From: Brugia malayi
Lineage: Eukaryota > Nematoda > Chromadorea > Rhabditida > Onchocercidae
Assembly: GCF_000002995.4 (NCBI RefSeq)
Contig: NW_025062477.1
Span: 13,188,696-13,252,695, forward strand
DNA length: 64,000 nt
Direction of reading: 5' to 3'
Below are positions 37,778-52,327 of this stretch, in pieces; position 1 is the first letter of the stretch, and the number at the start of each line of letters is the position of its first letter. The position numbers and the translations under genes are program-made. A model generated the notes under the pieces. That model searched no databases and was not told the DNA's origin. It saw nothing but the letters and a program-made list of their open reading frames with translations.

Positions 37778-40700
37778 TCACACTGCACTATTCCTTGCAC
37801 CGATAGCATCGGCAATAGTCTGCTGAGTACTTTGTGACATCGCCATTCCTTGAGTCTGCTGCTGCTGACTTAATGCTAACAGTGAACTGACTGCACTATG
37901 TGCCAATCCAGTACCATTCGGTGACATCAAACTCAAGGTACTGCTCCCCGAACTGTTTAAGCGGTCCTGTTGTGCTGCTACTGCAACCGCTGCTGCGGTA
38001 GCTACCGCTGTTACCGCTTGCTGCTGTACAGCTGCACTTCTTTCAACACTGCTGGCATCCCCAGCTGCTGTTTGGCTGCATCCTTGATCGGCACTGCAAT
38101 CACATGGTATGTCACTTGCTTGTAGCCATAGGTAAAAAGAATTTCATCATATTAAACAATGCATGCATTACCTGCCATGAATTGATACTTGATTCACTCC
38201 ACAAAATTAATTACAAGGGATAAAACAGAACAAACTTTGCATTTTCAAATTTGATATGATGAGAGCTTGCATGCGGTAAATGCGCACTCATCGAAAGGGG
38301 TCCACTGGCATGGGTTGATTCATGTCCAAGCTGTTGAGAACGCTGTCGAAACGCGCGACCACAAAATTGACAAGAAAATGGTTTGGCACCTGAGATACAG
38401 TTTCCTTTTTGGATATGAAAAAAGAAGGCATATATACTCAAGAACATTAACACGCCACAATTTTCATCTCTCGACCTCATTCCACTTTACTACACTGTAC
38501 AAATCTAGGTTTCATCTTCATATAAGAGAAAATGCTCAGGAATCCTACCACCGGCCTGTGTAATCGTAAGGAAATATCAACCAGTATGGATCCTTTCATG
38601 CTGATCGACATGTGACTTTTGAGTGAAACGCTTCGGACAAAAACGGCATTGATACGGACGATCGTTCGAATGTATGCGTAAATGCTGCTGCAAACCACCG
38701 CGTGCTTTGAAACGTTTACCACATTGTTGACATTCATGCATTCGTAACAATCGACATTCTTCCATATGAACTCGCAGCTAAAAAATTGATTATGCTCACT
38801 ATCCTTTTTCAACAAGTAAAAAGCAGACCTGAACAAAACTAGTAAAAAATTTAAATTTCCGACGAATTCATCTCATTACCGACAAGAAATATAAAATATA
38901 AAGATTTTAATTTTTATTCCTATTTAAAATTACCAATTAATTAGTTTAAACTCCACATTCCTTGTTTTTTACAGCACTAATAGTAAAAATTAGTAGCATT
39001 AATTTTCATTATTACCATGATGAGTAGACTAAATTCCGGATATCTGCACTACAGAAAGCATTTATCATGGAACTAAGAAGAAAGTAACATAAAACATCTA
39101 TGTATTTTCTTTTTAATTGTTAAACTGTGGATTTCGAAATAAAAAAGTGAATCAGCAATCTACTCTATACCCTGCCATTAAGCTCGCTTGCCCAAACAGG
39201 CAAAAATTATTCTCTCTACTCATTTTCCCGGTGTCATAGTTCAAAGAATTGGACGAAAAAGAAAGTTTACTGAATGATTTAATTTTAAAAGAAATTTTTT
39301 GCATCTATAACGAAGCAAACTGTGAAAGACCAAGATGAATGCAAGTATCACTCCGATAATAAAAATGATATTTCTAACTCATGATAGTCCAACAGAGTGG
39401 AAATTAATAAAAAAAGATGTCTCCCAACATGCTGAAATCGATGATAACCATTGGTTGTGGATTCAAAATAACAAGCGGTATTCCGAAAATTTGATTTATA
39501 TAACCCGACTTTTTTATCTTGTCTACAATTAGGTTGTTTTACTTCAAAATTTATATTTCAAAATCAATATTCTCAGTGCATTATTTTTTTCCATTCAAAT
39601 CTCACTGAACGAATTTCGGATAGATACAAATATATCTGCATGATATATAAAAATTTAAGCGAGCTGATGGAGATTCTAAAAATCTAAAAATGGCATTGAT
39701 ACAACGCAGGAAATGAAATCATCTAGATGTCATAGATTCAAGCAATACGTATTACTCACTTCAGTATAGAATGTCCCTGCTCTTACCCTTTTAGCATAAT
39801 TGAACAGCACTGTACTAGTGATATACCGCTTGATCTAGTGATAATTGCACAAACAAAATCCCGGACTACGAGCTTCTGATTTAAAAAGTTTTCAATTTAT
39901 AAATGACGAAATAATGATAGACCCATAACTTTGAAATGTTCTTGTTATGATGTTGACCCAAATTTCAGGATATAATAGGAATATTCAGTTTAACAAACAA
40001 TCCTCAAAAATTTAACGCTTCATCAAAACTACCACAAAGCAACGTCGTTTCTAGTAGATTTGATGCACACTAACGATACCAAATGTTTATTGAATCCAAA
40101 ATATTTCTTTTGTATATCACTATTTTGATGTAGATGATCATTACGTTATATCCATCATATAAGATTCCATTTATACAATATGCTACCAGCATTCTCATGT
40201 TTTTTGTCCTCATCTACTATATAAGCTCTAATATTTTAAGATTTCATAGCTATAGTTTCCTCCCAACAATGGATCTTATTAGTGAAATACTCATTCCGTA
40301 GAAAATATAACTTATGTAATAATTCAACAGTCACAATACTCAATTACTCCTATTGAGAAAAAAAGAAATTAGTTCTTATAGGTAATTAAAAAACGTTAGA
40401 GAACACCAGTTCCTCCTTCAGGATGTCCTGAGATATGAAACGAATTGGCAGAGACTTTGAAATAACGCAAGCAGACAAGCCTTGGATTACATGTTTAGAA
40501 GAAATCAATCGCATAAAATATCTATAATCCAAATTTCATATGAAGAAATAATTTACTGATCAAAATGAATGTTTTTGCTGGTCAATACTAAAGCACCAAA
40601 TGTTCACTGACATAATATTAAATAAAACATTGCTTTACTTCGAGTGACTCAAAAATCTTTTGTCTTTTAGTTTTCAGAATTATTCCATTGGTGAAAACAA

Positions 40701-43700
40701 CAAAAAATTAGTAAGTTTTGTGAATAGAAGAAAAAACTAGGATGGATATCTTAGAAATATATCAGGTACTGGCCGCAAACTTAAAACTGATATCTACATT
40801 ATATGAGATACAGATAACACTTCGTTCACAACATATGGAAGCAGTGAGTCAAATTTTATTGTAAAAAATTTTTAAGTGGTTTCTATAAAGAATGCATTCT
40901 AAATTATAATATACAGTCAACATTTCAAATAACTTTTCAATTGTATCTTTGCTCTAGGGTAGGCGAATATTTTGTATGCAATATAGCAATTGCAGCAAAT
41001 TAAATTTTGGGTAAGCTTATGTACGTTGAATGTAAAAGTAAAGTTTTCTTTATTTAAACAAAGCAGAACTACCGACTTCAGCTTTTAGAACATTCCCCCC
41101 TGACCAACATCATTTCAATGTATATATCATTCATTATAAGGGTATTTTGAACATACAGGAAATGTGTTGCATCTATGGACTAATCTTTCCCATAAACTAA
41201 ATTGGAAGCATATTATGTTATTTTATCCCTTGATCTCTAAATCTTAACCAAGTTCTTAGTATCAAAGATATCCAAAAAATTAACTCTTCAAGAAGCGAAA
41301 ATGTTCTACATGAAACTCGAATTATGCTTTAAAAGATTTATATGATTGAGAATTATCATAATAAATCTGAATGATATGACTCGGTCTTTGCAAACAAGAA
41401 AAAACATGAGGCAGCGCATCAAAACTATGTAACAATCAGCTTGTAAGTCATAGTTTCATGAAGAACCGTTGTAGAAGTGAAGTTAAAATCACATTAGAGA
41501 ATGATTACAAGTTCCTTGCAAATCGAAGATCAATAGCAATATTCTCAGCATCATTTTACTGTTGTTTTTTGACGGTGCAACAGCGATAATCAATTATATG
41601 CTATGTCAATTCCATATCCGATGACTCAAGAATCATGGCTGATCAAGAAAAACATCCAGTTGTAATACAACCATCAATTACATAAACAATCCCACCGCAG
41701 CCTATACTGTGTGTTCTGAGAAAGGATAATAGAGAATATTAAAGACTTAAGTTGGTTTGTTTAACCCACATAGCCATCATTCTGTATGACAACTAAAACT
41801 AAAATAATCTGTTCTTTTGCTACACAATGTTAAAAATTTAGTTTAGCAGATGGTGTGAAGCGCACAAAAAGCAATATAAACACAAAAGTAAGACATCATC
41901 ATCAATAGCTGATAACAATAAAAAAAGCACTAAGAAAATTTGAAGACGATTTTGTATGGAATTGAAAATCCCTGAGAAACCAATAATTTCATATTTTAAT
42001 GTTTAACATCATTAATGATCAGTCAGTAATCGCGAATAAATTATATTATATTTCTTAGGGTTCTTATTATTCAACAATTACTACTGTTATTCATTTATTG
42101 AAATATTTGAAAAAATAAAAAATAAAACAGAATTATAGAAGCTGTAAATATCATCAGAGAACAGTGTAGTGGTAAATAGAGAACTGAACAAAAGCATTGA
42201 AAATGCAAGCAGAGAAAGAAAACGAATTCAGAAGAATGAAATAAAGTCACTGCTTTCCGTATAAAAAAATTATTTTCGATTTTTAATTGCTCATATTAAA
42301 TTGGCCAGTTTGATATTAATTTCTTAGATATGTAGTAAAAATTCAAAAAAGATAACAGCCAGCACATAAATTACATTTTTACGAACGATGAATACTATTC
42401 AAAAGCCAAAGAAGGAGAAGGAACTTTACCGTTGCAAGACGTATTTTAAAATATTTGCAATGTCACGAATACCGACTGAAGCCTAGGCTATCCGCCAAAC
42501 AACATATTTAAAAAAAAAAATCAAAAATCTCACTGATCTCGTATTCCATCATTTTTGAATTACCCATTTATTACCAACTTTTTGTCCAAAAACAAACCAC
42601 AGCTTGGTCGGCCCACTTTTTAGGGCAATAATGACATTTGATAAGGCCATCGTGATGGCTCGAGCGATGCCTAGAACGAAGCGTTGTAGTACCGCTCTGA
42701 ATATTGCTTTCTCGTGAATTGCTTGCTTGCTGCTGTTGAGAACTATTACTTGGTCCTAGGCTATGCTGCTGATAAGCAAGACTGAATGAGCCTGAAATTC
42801 GTTCGTTCGCACCTCACTGTTTACAATTCGTTACCCTAGTTCGCCAAGAGAGCAATTAAAATATATTTCCTTATATACATTCTTCATTACTTTGATCAAT
42901 AAAAATCATCAAGGACATCATCGTCTTAGAAAATTCAAAAGAAATAGACGATGTGTTTACCTACTGCAGAGGCCGATGGTGTTAGTTGATTGACAGAAAT
43001 AAACGGCATTAGATCTCTGTTGCCTAAATTTCCGTTCAAGTGGCTTACAACGAAATAGCCCACATCCATTTCATTTTCTACAACGCTTGTATTTTTTAAC
43101 ATAAATTCATGTCACCCCCTCAGTACATACGATACTAAATGAATATGAATCAGAATACTACGTAAAAATTTAAAAGGAAAAAGGAAATACCTTTCATGAG
43201 ACTCGTCACATCAACAGGTGATTCTGAAAATGGCAAGTCACTGAGTCTTGATAGATGGTGTACGTTTTTGATAAAAATACTTAATATAAAAGAAAATATT
43301 CTCAAATGTTGCACCTCAACTGCTTATTCAAGAGATTGGAGTCTATCAATTCACTGTTTCTATTTCCACACAACTTGACAAGAAAATTTTTTGGAAAACA
43401 AATATTTTAACAGAAGTTGCAAGTCGTAAGTATTCTAGGGATTATTAGTTTCATTCATATCTTTTAAAAACAGTACACGAAATTGTTGTGAAAACAATAA
43501 ATGTTTGCACTAACCATTCCCACTTTTGGGCGCAGTGTCTTCCGGGCCGGGATGTTCGTTATGTGCATGAATTGCAGTACTGGTCCCCCCTTGGGTGCTT
43601 TGCAATGTGTCGGATGATGATGGAGAGCATGAAGTTGGTGACATTTCACTTGGTGATGACATATTCTCTCGTGCTCTGCAATTAAACCTATTTTGTTAGT

Positions 43701-46700
43701 ATTTTCAAAAGGAGAGAGACAGATAAATGCAACATTTAAGATATTAAGTGCATGCATACAGATAGATAGTCAAAAACTAGAAAGTCTACGAATAATTGAA
43801 TAAATACGAGTTTTATTCAATATGTGGGAAATGTCCAGAAAAAGCCTTTAGGGTTTCAAGCTATTTCCCGCACACTGAATGCAAGTTCATACCATATCTC
43901 AAAAAAAAAAAATTCTAAGAACTTAAAATTTTACTCGGAAAGAAAATTAATTGAATCTTCAACCAGACGTGGAAATTGTAAAAAATAAAGCAAAAGCAAT
44001 CTCGCATAATTCGTTATTTTCATAAGGATTACGATAGGCAAAAAATATCGTATTCACGATACATACCCGTTAACTATAACCTGAGTATGTGCGCGACTCG
44101 GTATAGCAAAGCCTGCCAAACGACCATGTTCTGCAGTGCTTGATGCTGCGGCTGCTGTATTCATCTTCAGTAGTGCTTGTTCCTTAGCCACTATACTTGC
44201 TATCATATCCAAATCTTGAAACTGAAAATATCCCAAAACCTAATTCTGATCTTCATTTTTGATCAAATTATGGAGAAAAAATCCATCAGACACGGCAACC
44301 TACCCTGTTTCAGCCCGCCTGTCCGCGTCAACCCATTCTTTCTAGTAAAAACCTTCTGAGTACAGCAGATTCTCCTTTAATGCATAGTACCAGCACCATC
44401 CCATTACAGCGTGTCGTTTTGTTACGCTGCACGTCCGATGGTACCACATTACCACATCAACTAATCTTCCGAGGGTTCTGGTCAACATCCCATTTCACAC
44501 TATCTTAACAACTATCAGCTGGTTAGACTGTTGTCAAGACAATACCCTCTTATTCTGAAAGTTCGTGAAGAATCAAAAGAATAATCAAAAGACATCATCC
44601 GAACGAAGTATTTCGAATCGATGAAAGACACCCCTAATGAAGGGAAGAGTTGCAAAACTGAGACTAAGTAAGACCTGCCCAAGAGCTTTTATAGCAAATT
44701 TGCATAAAATTTTTAAAAAGAAAATTGTTATTTGTAGGAATAGCAGAAATGGAGTAAGATGTGCAACAGAAGTAGAGAGTGAAGAAAAGATAGGAAAAAG
44801 GAAGAGAAGGGGAGAGAAAAAATCTGGAAAAGCTTGCTTTTGTATTGGGGAGCTTTTTGTAGGAGAATGAGGAGAGGGGAGAAAAGGACGAGAAGGGTAA
44901 AAAGTGCTATCTCTCGTGCTTGTTTCTCTTTTTTTCTTTTTTTTTGAAAGCAAGCAAAGGAATGAGGAGAGCTGTGGATAGAACAGATGAAACCAGCATG
45001 AATGAATTGTGGAAATGAATGGAAAATTTTCCAGCTGTACTGTGGACCGTTATAACATGGAGTCAGTCAGTCTTTTTTGAAACATTTTCAATTGTAAGGA
45101 AAAACTTCTCTTCTGATAAGATGGATCAGGCCCTGTTCCATTTACGGTAATAAAAAAAGAAATTTTAAAAAAATATGCCACTAACTACGCCAAGAAGCAA
45201 AAACCAGTGACAACAACAACAACAACCATAACAATAGCTTCCAAAATATGAATGAAAAAATTGCAATGACGTTTTTTTTTTAAAAAAACTTTTCCCCACT
45301 TTTTCTGAAAAAAAACCCTAACAATCTTTCTATCACTAAAAGCTCAAATTTCAAACAAAATTAAAATTTGTTGCAAAACAAAACCGAGAAAATTCTCATT
45401 TCTAAAAATGAATAGGGGAATAAGAAAGAGATCAAAAATTCAAATAAATAATAGATAGATTTTCTATAATAATGTAAGAAAAAAATCTTTCGTGCTTCAC
45501 AAAGCGTATCAGCAAGCAAACAATATTGATAAACTGAGACAGAAGCCACTTCACAAAATATCGTGGATAAAAGTGAAAAGCACTATCTATACTCCTCTTT
45601 TATAAATAAAGTATTCATTCATGGAAGCAAATCGAGATAACGTGACTGCTTGTTCACCACTGTACCGTAAAATTGGTACTTCTGAACTAAAAAAAAATGT
45701 AACTAATAAAAAATAAATCAAACATAAGTAACCACTGAGCACAAACTGAGGACAATTGCGAAGTCTTCCGGATTTCACGACACATATTTAAGTGAGGAGA
45801 AAAACCCTGCTAGTCCAAATCCATTCAAATATTATTTCAAAAGGTTTTAAATTAAGCATCCCATTTTTACATAAATCAAAAATCATTTTTCCTACAAAAC
45901 AGTATACAGTCGGAAGCAAGAAATAAAAAAACACATCAGTCATAAGCAGGATGAAGAAACACGCTGAGTTGTACAACAACGGACTACCAGCTATACGAAA
46001 ACGTACCATTCGGAAATGACCAGTAACTCGGCATAATTATACACCTGGTATCCGTTAGCGTTTACTAATATCAATTGCAATGTATTGAAATCAAGCTGTT
46101 CTCGTGACAAATATGACGAGAGGAACATGAAGCAGGCCACATGATGTAGGCAAACAAATAAATTGATTAAAATATTATTTATGTTGTTCTGCAACAATAC
46201 AGCACAAATCTGATAAATCAGAACAAAGTGTAATCGTTTACATTCTCACCACAGAGTCTCTTAGACGAAGCGCTGCCTTAATTTATACATATGCTAACAA
46301 TAAAAGAAAAAGGAAACAAAACAAGATGAATAACCCAATCACTCAAAACTAAACTTCAAATTTTTATTTCAGATCATTTTAGCGGTTACACTGGTAGAAA
46401 AAAAGTTGAAACGGCTAAGGAATATGAGAAACAGCACATCGTCTGCCATTTATTATACATGGAGACAGTGACCAAATTCTGATAAATTTCGTGCACATAT
46501 TAATTATACTTTGGAAACTATCTTTCTATAAGCAGCATTAAGAAAATACTTTGCTTTATGACTGACTCATTCCGCCATTTTGAATCAAACTTGGGAGAAA
46601 AAGAAATTTTTTAGTAATTTCCAATAATTTAGCGTACTTAGAATTTGAGGAAAAAGAGACTTCAAGAAAAACTGTAGATATAATTGTGAAAAAAGTGCAG

Positions 46701-49700
46701 GTAAACCATTGATAGTTTTGATTAAGTGCGTATTTAGAATAAAGATAATGAAGCAACAAATATTAATCAAAAGAACATAAAAGGATGTGATAATTTATGA
46801 AGCGTAAAACCATATTTCGTCCTTAAAAAATTGACACTGCCTTTATTGAAATTTAAAACAAGGTAATTTTTGCACACTCCGCACAGAAGAAAAAAGCCAA
46901 CACTTCGTTCCTCTAACTTATGGATCAATAAATCTTTATCTTTTGTTTCCAGCTAATTAAGCATTGGCTGTAGAAGGATAGAAAAGCATAACCACGATTA
47001 TTTCTTTAAAATCTTCTCGATCCGAAATTTACATGATTTTTACCTAATGCCTCTCTACCAACCTAACCTTTAATAGAGCATATTTAATATGCGAGTATAA
47101 TAATACAACCGATGAAAATTATGCGGAGCATTCAAAACAAAATAGCAGGAAACTTACTAAAAAATGCTTCCTTGCTTGTACAAAATCTTCAGCAGTTGTT
47201 CCCCATTTTTCAGCAACATAGACTCTCTAGCTACATATTCATGATAAATCCTGACTCTTGAAACTATCCGAGAAGTACAACAAATGTTAACAGCTATTGT
47301 TGTACTTTATTCTGGACATGAATCCTTTTTTAACAACTCGTTCAAGAAATTTGATTCCAGTGCACTTCCTTGCTACTGTTGTAAACAAACCACCCTCTTT
47401 CTTCCTGCGAAAATCAGCAAACTATTGAAACTGCTGATCGGCCAATCGAACTTCTTTCAAACTTTCGCAGTGATAGTTTTTTTTTTACTTCTCCTCCTTT
47501 CTCAGCACAAAAAATGGATATTTTCACATAGCGGAGTACAACAGCTAAGAGAAAGAGAAAGACAGAAAGAAGAAAAGAAGAGGGGGAAAAAGAGGAACCT
47601 ACAACGCTTACATCTTTTATAACCTGTCACAAAACCAACCACATGACAACTATCATTTACTCAGTTCCATCAGACCAAATGATGCATTCTACTTCTATTA
47701 CTTCTTTTGATCTGCAAAAAAAACAATACAATCAGCAAATTACTTGCGAAGAGTAGGCTGGAAAGGGTACGACCGACCATCTAATCAGCTATTCATACTC
47801 AACCCGAAACTGCAGTCCTTATTACATGAAATATATGGAAACGTAATTTGATATAACTAATACGCAAAATACTGAAACAAACATTTTTCTTCAAGTTTAG
47901 AAGATATATTAATATCTCAGAAAGGATTAAAATATCCAACAAAAAGTGACAGAGAAATTAAGGATGGGAAAGCCTATTATCATAGGAATCATGAAGATCA
48001 CAATCGTAAATGTTATAATTGGAGTACACATAAAGTGCACAGTGAAAAGAATGAGATGAAGATAGACGGAAGCTTGAATGTACTCAGACGACAATCTCTC
48101 CGAAGAATGCCTAACTGGTTTTCATCATAGTTCTTAACCTACTAAAAAGCGCTGCTTATGCGACCTTCGTTATTATCTATCTACTTATTGATGCAATTTT
48201 ATGGAGAAAATGTGTATATATCACCAAGCACACTATAAAAAGTAAACGTTGCTTGACATTTCCCTATATCAGCATTTAATGTAGAAAAAAAAATTGGCGA
48301 AAAAAGAAAATAAATGGTTGAAAAAAAAAAACAAAAAATGGAAGGCGAACAAAAACTGAATGTTTTGTTCCAATCGCTGTCGCGAAAAAAACGAAGTGGA
48401 AGAATGGGTAAAAATATGGGTGTTTCATTTCTTTCGAATATGTGGGATAATGAGTGAAAAAGAGAAACAAAATGTGAATAGAGAGAGCTCGAATAATGAG
48501 CATACGCGATATTGCGGATATACACACATTCGAAAACTACGACACTTTTTTCCATTACATTCAACGGTTTCCTTTCATTAGATAATTAGGCCAAAACCGA
48601 ATCAACTGAAAATATCCCACAACAAAAGTCTGACTGAAAAACGAAAGATCCAATAAAAAGAAAGTAAATAAAAAATCAGAGGACGAAGTAAGGAAATTCT
48701 GCCTAGTAACAACAATAATTTTCACATCTTCACTTCTTTTTCTAAATTTCCCGCACAAAAAAAGTATAAATCACGGTGTACTAAAATGCGATGTTAAGAC
48801 TACTTTCACTCTTATTAAATGCCAAAGAGAACTACAAATTAATAACATGACTCGAACAGCTTAAAAAAATAATTAAGAGAACTACAAATCAGTAACATGA
48901 CTTAGCTTAAATTGTATTCATGAGAGCATCCCTGTCCCCTATCCACCACTGTGTAAATTCTTAGTCCGGTGGAATAAGAACTGAAAAATCCAGCTATAAC
49001 AATTTCCAAATTCTTAGAATTTTTGCAGGCGCATTCCTCTTCCATGTTTCTTTTGTTGAAAAATCCGGTTTAAAAAAGTAGTCATAAATTTTTGCACTGG
49101 CAGTAACATTCATAGAACTACCTGACGAGTTTTATCAGTAAGATTCAGAATCATGGAATCAAAAATATGTGAGAGAAACGATAACAATGCAGATAATCAA
49201 AGACTCATTTTATCAATATTTTCATAGCAATAAAATGGATGTCTTAAACCGAGATCGTATTTTCACTAAAAGAAATCTAAAACTGATTATAGTATTCACC
49301 AAAAGAAGCCAACTACAGAAATGGAAAATAATTCTGCCGAAGAAAAATCCTTTCCATTGATAGACAATCACACTTTGATGTCTAATATTTGATTCAATCT
49401 TTTTTTTTTGTTGATAATTGCCGTTATTAAGCTATAATGAAAGAACTTCAATTATTTTACAAGCATCAATATTGAAGAATTATCCGAAATAACAGACCAA
49501 GAAGATTGACAAATTAAAAATAGTAATCGCGGCACCTAATGACGTGGAATAAATGCTCGTATAGCAGTTCCACTGCATTGATATTATTTAGTAATATGCA
49601 TGCTGCAGCAGCACGTGGCGTGCCAAATATTCCTTCATAATGTTGGCGAAAGTACAGCGAAAAATGTAGGGATAAGTCTTGTAAAAATTGGAATGTGAAC

Positions 49701-51051
49701 AGGAAAGGCTACGAAGATGTAGCAGTATTTTTTTGAATTTAAATTTAAAATTGCAATTACAATATTCGTAGTAAACCAGCACTCAGGTTTGCGTAACCAA
49801 GAAAATATGGAACCTGCTCCCCACTCAAAAGAAAGGAAAATATTTATAACAATTAATCATCCTTCTTTATAAAATTCGAAAACCTTCAGTGTTTTTTATC
49901 ATCTATTGCAGCAATGATTATGCATCTTTACAGGTATGTTCTCTATAAAAATGCGGGGATAATACAGTTCTGAATAGCTTACGTATTTTGTTATAACCGG
50001 TAATCATAACAGACGATGTGTCTAATTGGCATCAGCTAAGGATAATAGAAACTAAGAATATAATGGGCTAACACACTTTTATCCAGCAATGAAAACACCT
50101 TTGTACTTAATATATTTCAGAGTTTTTGTAATTTTTTTTCGGAAATATTCCCGATAATCATAAATTACATATAATTATAATAATAATATAATATCGCCTC
50201 TCACATAATCTAACTCACGGAATCTGGAAGCCACGGTCATCGCCATACCATGTCCATTCTTTAACTTCGATTCATCATAGCATAAACGTATAAGTATTTG
50301 AACACATTAGGGAAAATACTAACTTGATAAAGAGGTGCATTCATCGGATTCATAGGATCCTTCGCAGCAGCAGCAGCAGCAGCAGCAGTTCCATCAAAAC
50401 TTGAATAACGCATCGCTAATGGATGATTTGTACCTCCAACAACTTCTCGTGTGACGCCTCCCTGCTGCTGGGCTAAATTATGTGGCGGAAGAATAGCCAT
50501 TGATGCCCAAGGGGGGGTATGAAACAGACTTGCCATGCAACCAGCCTAAAATTTTCTTGAATTGGCATATATTCCGGTAGAAATTCATCAGAATAAATAA
50601 TTTCTTTTTTAATTTCAGGACTTTTCTAGTGCCACTTTTGCAATAAAATCTTTTAGCATTTAATCATCACTAAATTCAGTGTTGAATAAGTCAAGACTAC
50701 CGGGTTTTAACAATACTTAAATTCAGTATCGAAGCAAAGCAACACAAACACATTAACTAGAAAAACAGCATTAGGAAATTTGATTTTAAAAACAACCTCA
50801 TCATGAGTGCTCATGTTAGGTGTATCATTAGTGACTGCACAAACACTGGTAGCAGCAACAATTGACTCCTCCTGCTTCAACTGTCTAGAACCAGTACCAC
50901 CGCTAAGAAGACGCTGCTGCGAAGCTGCCGTAGTATTACATTCGCTAATCTCGCCACAAACATCAATATAATTTTTAGTGGAAGAAGACGACGACTGATT
51001 CAACATTACACCCAAGCTTGATCTATAAGAAAAAAAGTCATGATGCTTCAA
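37778..51051 (-). CDS. C2H2/C2HC zinc-finger transcription factor
   Basis: Nine exons read leftward: 50797-51051, 50324-50545, 44067-44221, 43515-43675, 42961-43023, 42601-42791, 38582-38777, 38236-38389, 37778-38093; total 1713 bases, 570 residues, in phase. The N-terminal half is Ser/Gln/Ala-rich with an eight-Ala run. Four fingers follow. Finger 1 (338-357) is C-x2-C-x12-H-x3-C, with Cys replacing the last His, and its codons are split by a 3.8 kb intron. Finger 2 (365-385) contains ECQQCGKRFKARGGLQQHLR. Finger 3 (393-413) contains CRFCPKRFTQKSHVDQH. Finger 4 (421-441) contains CQFCGRAFRQRSQQLGH. Linkers NDRPYQ and TGAKPFS are of Kruppel type. The C-terminal ~100 residues are Ala/Gln/Ser-rich, suggesting a regulatory domain. 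It probably binds DNA in the nucleus; I could not assign an ortholog. The first exon may instead begin at 51022 and be spliced from an exon near 52.4 kb. Confidence 0.85.
38778..42600 (-). other. Intron 6 of the zinc-finger gene (3.8 kb)
   Basis: It separates the two cysteines of finger 1 from its His and final Cys. No exon or RNA gene was supported within it. Confidence 0.6.
44768..44902 (+). repeat. Polypurine-biased low-complexity tract
   Basis: The + strand is dominated by A and G (GAAGAAAAGATAGGAAAAAG and similar) over about 135 bases, with only scattered pyrimidines apart from a TTGC/TTTG interruption near 44833-44860. Confidence 0.55.
48826..48910 (+). repeat. Imperfect 50-bp tandem duplication
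   Basis: AGAGAACTACAAATTAATAA at 48826 recurs at 48876 with two substitutions. Both copies continue into ACATGACT and an AGCTTAAA motif. Period 50 bases, one and two-thirds units. Confidence 0.7.
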
Positions 51052-52327
51052 TTATTTAATATAAAAAGGTGCAACACTTGAGAAACCCATATCAGAATTT
51101 TTTAGAAATTCAGAAAACGATTTTTGTCTAATTTATCAGTTGATCTACCTCTTTCCGTATCAATCGCAACTTCCATATTTCAATAAAACAATGTTTTTTT
51201 TTTTTTTTTATGTAACAATAAGACTTCCAGACAAATCAAATTATCAATTATGTATTATATCTAAGCTCCGTAAAGCATAAAAAATGCATTTTTCCGGCTG
51301 TCACTTTTGCTATGAAGTCATTACGTGGAAACAATGTCCTTAATTCGACTCATCATAATTTCGCGAAATTATAGTATTACATATCCTCCTGTTATCATAT
51401 GTAAGCTTGCTTCGAAAAATAAACCTTGAACTCTTTTCGCAAGGATTATTTACTTATAATTTAAAGTTTTTTGAAATGATTATTTTAATTTCTATAGCAT
51501 GCGTAGTGCAAAAAGTCGAAATTTATAGTTCAGTAAGAAATTACCAATAGAAATAATGTGCCAAAAAAATCTTATCCGAAGGACGTAGTTATTCACATAC
51601 TTAATGCGATTAATTATTCGCTTTTTCCATCAAAAATGCTCATATTGGCCTTACACAAATCGCCAAGTAAAGACAATCCAAATTATTTATCAAAATTGGG
51701 AATGGTGAACATACTTCAAATTGAATAGAAAAGAGTGTTGCAAAGGAACGAAAGGTTCCACTTGATAATACTATAATGCTATCCAGTAATACGTTTGATG
51801 AAATTCTCCACCCAATTTACCACTAAGTATTCAGTGATTACATCCCTGAAAATTGGGAAAATTGAAGAATTAGGCCCGCAATGATAACTACATATTACAG
51901 AACGTTAATCTGCAATTTTTTCTTGAAGCGAAAAGATTACTGCCTTTGCAGTAATCTTTTTGCTTCAAGCTTCCAATGAAATTGAATGGTATACCACATG
52001 AATTAATTTAAGCAAATAATTCTGATGAGTCGAGAAATAAAAGAAAGTATAACAACGAATTTATAAAAGAAAGTCATAGGCTTATGTGCCGAGTTAGAAT
52101 CAAAATTCGCTACTATTTTGGGTACCACTAAATCCTATTTCATCAGTACATTAATAATCTCCAAGTTCCTGAAAAAAAAAGCTTATCCTGCTTTCGCAAT
52201 TGTTATAATTATCTTTGAAGTTAATATGAAACCATGGAATAATTAGACATTTAGTTAAGAAAATAAACATAAAACGAAATTAATAGAGACTTGAAAAGTT
52301 AAATATTAAAGCACTGATTTCTTGTAC
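51052..52327. other. Upstream region or first intron of the zinc-finger gene
   Basis: No coding exon was supported in these 1.3 kb. The notable element is the snap-back hairpin at 51922-51969. Confidence 0.4.
51922..51969. repeat. Near-perfect 22-bp hairpin with 4-base loop
   Basis: CTTGAAGCGAAAAGATTACTGC-type arm at 51922-51943 is followed, after a CTTT loop, by its reverse complement at 51948-51969. There is a single mismatch, which would be a G-U wobble in one of the two transcribed strands. Confidence 0.9.

Larger units (their letters stand above)
44222..50323 (-). other. Intron 2 of the zinc-finger gene (6.1 kb)
   Basis: The largest intron in the window. It includes a purine-rich segment (44768-44902), an imperfect tandem repeat (48826-48910) and several homopolymer A/T runs. 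No coding exon with splice support was seen. Confidence 0.6.

Noticed and set aside
44585..44953. Long open frames of 122 (-) and 77 (+) codons
   Set aside because: They arise from the purine-rich tract inside a zinc-finger intron; composition is Pro/Phe/Ser or Lys/Arg/Glu only.
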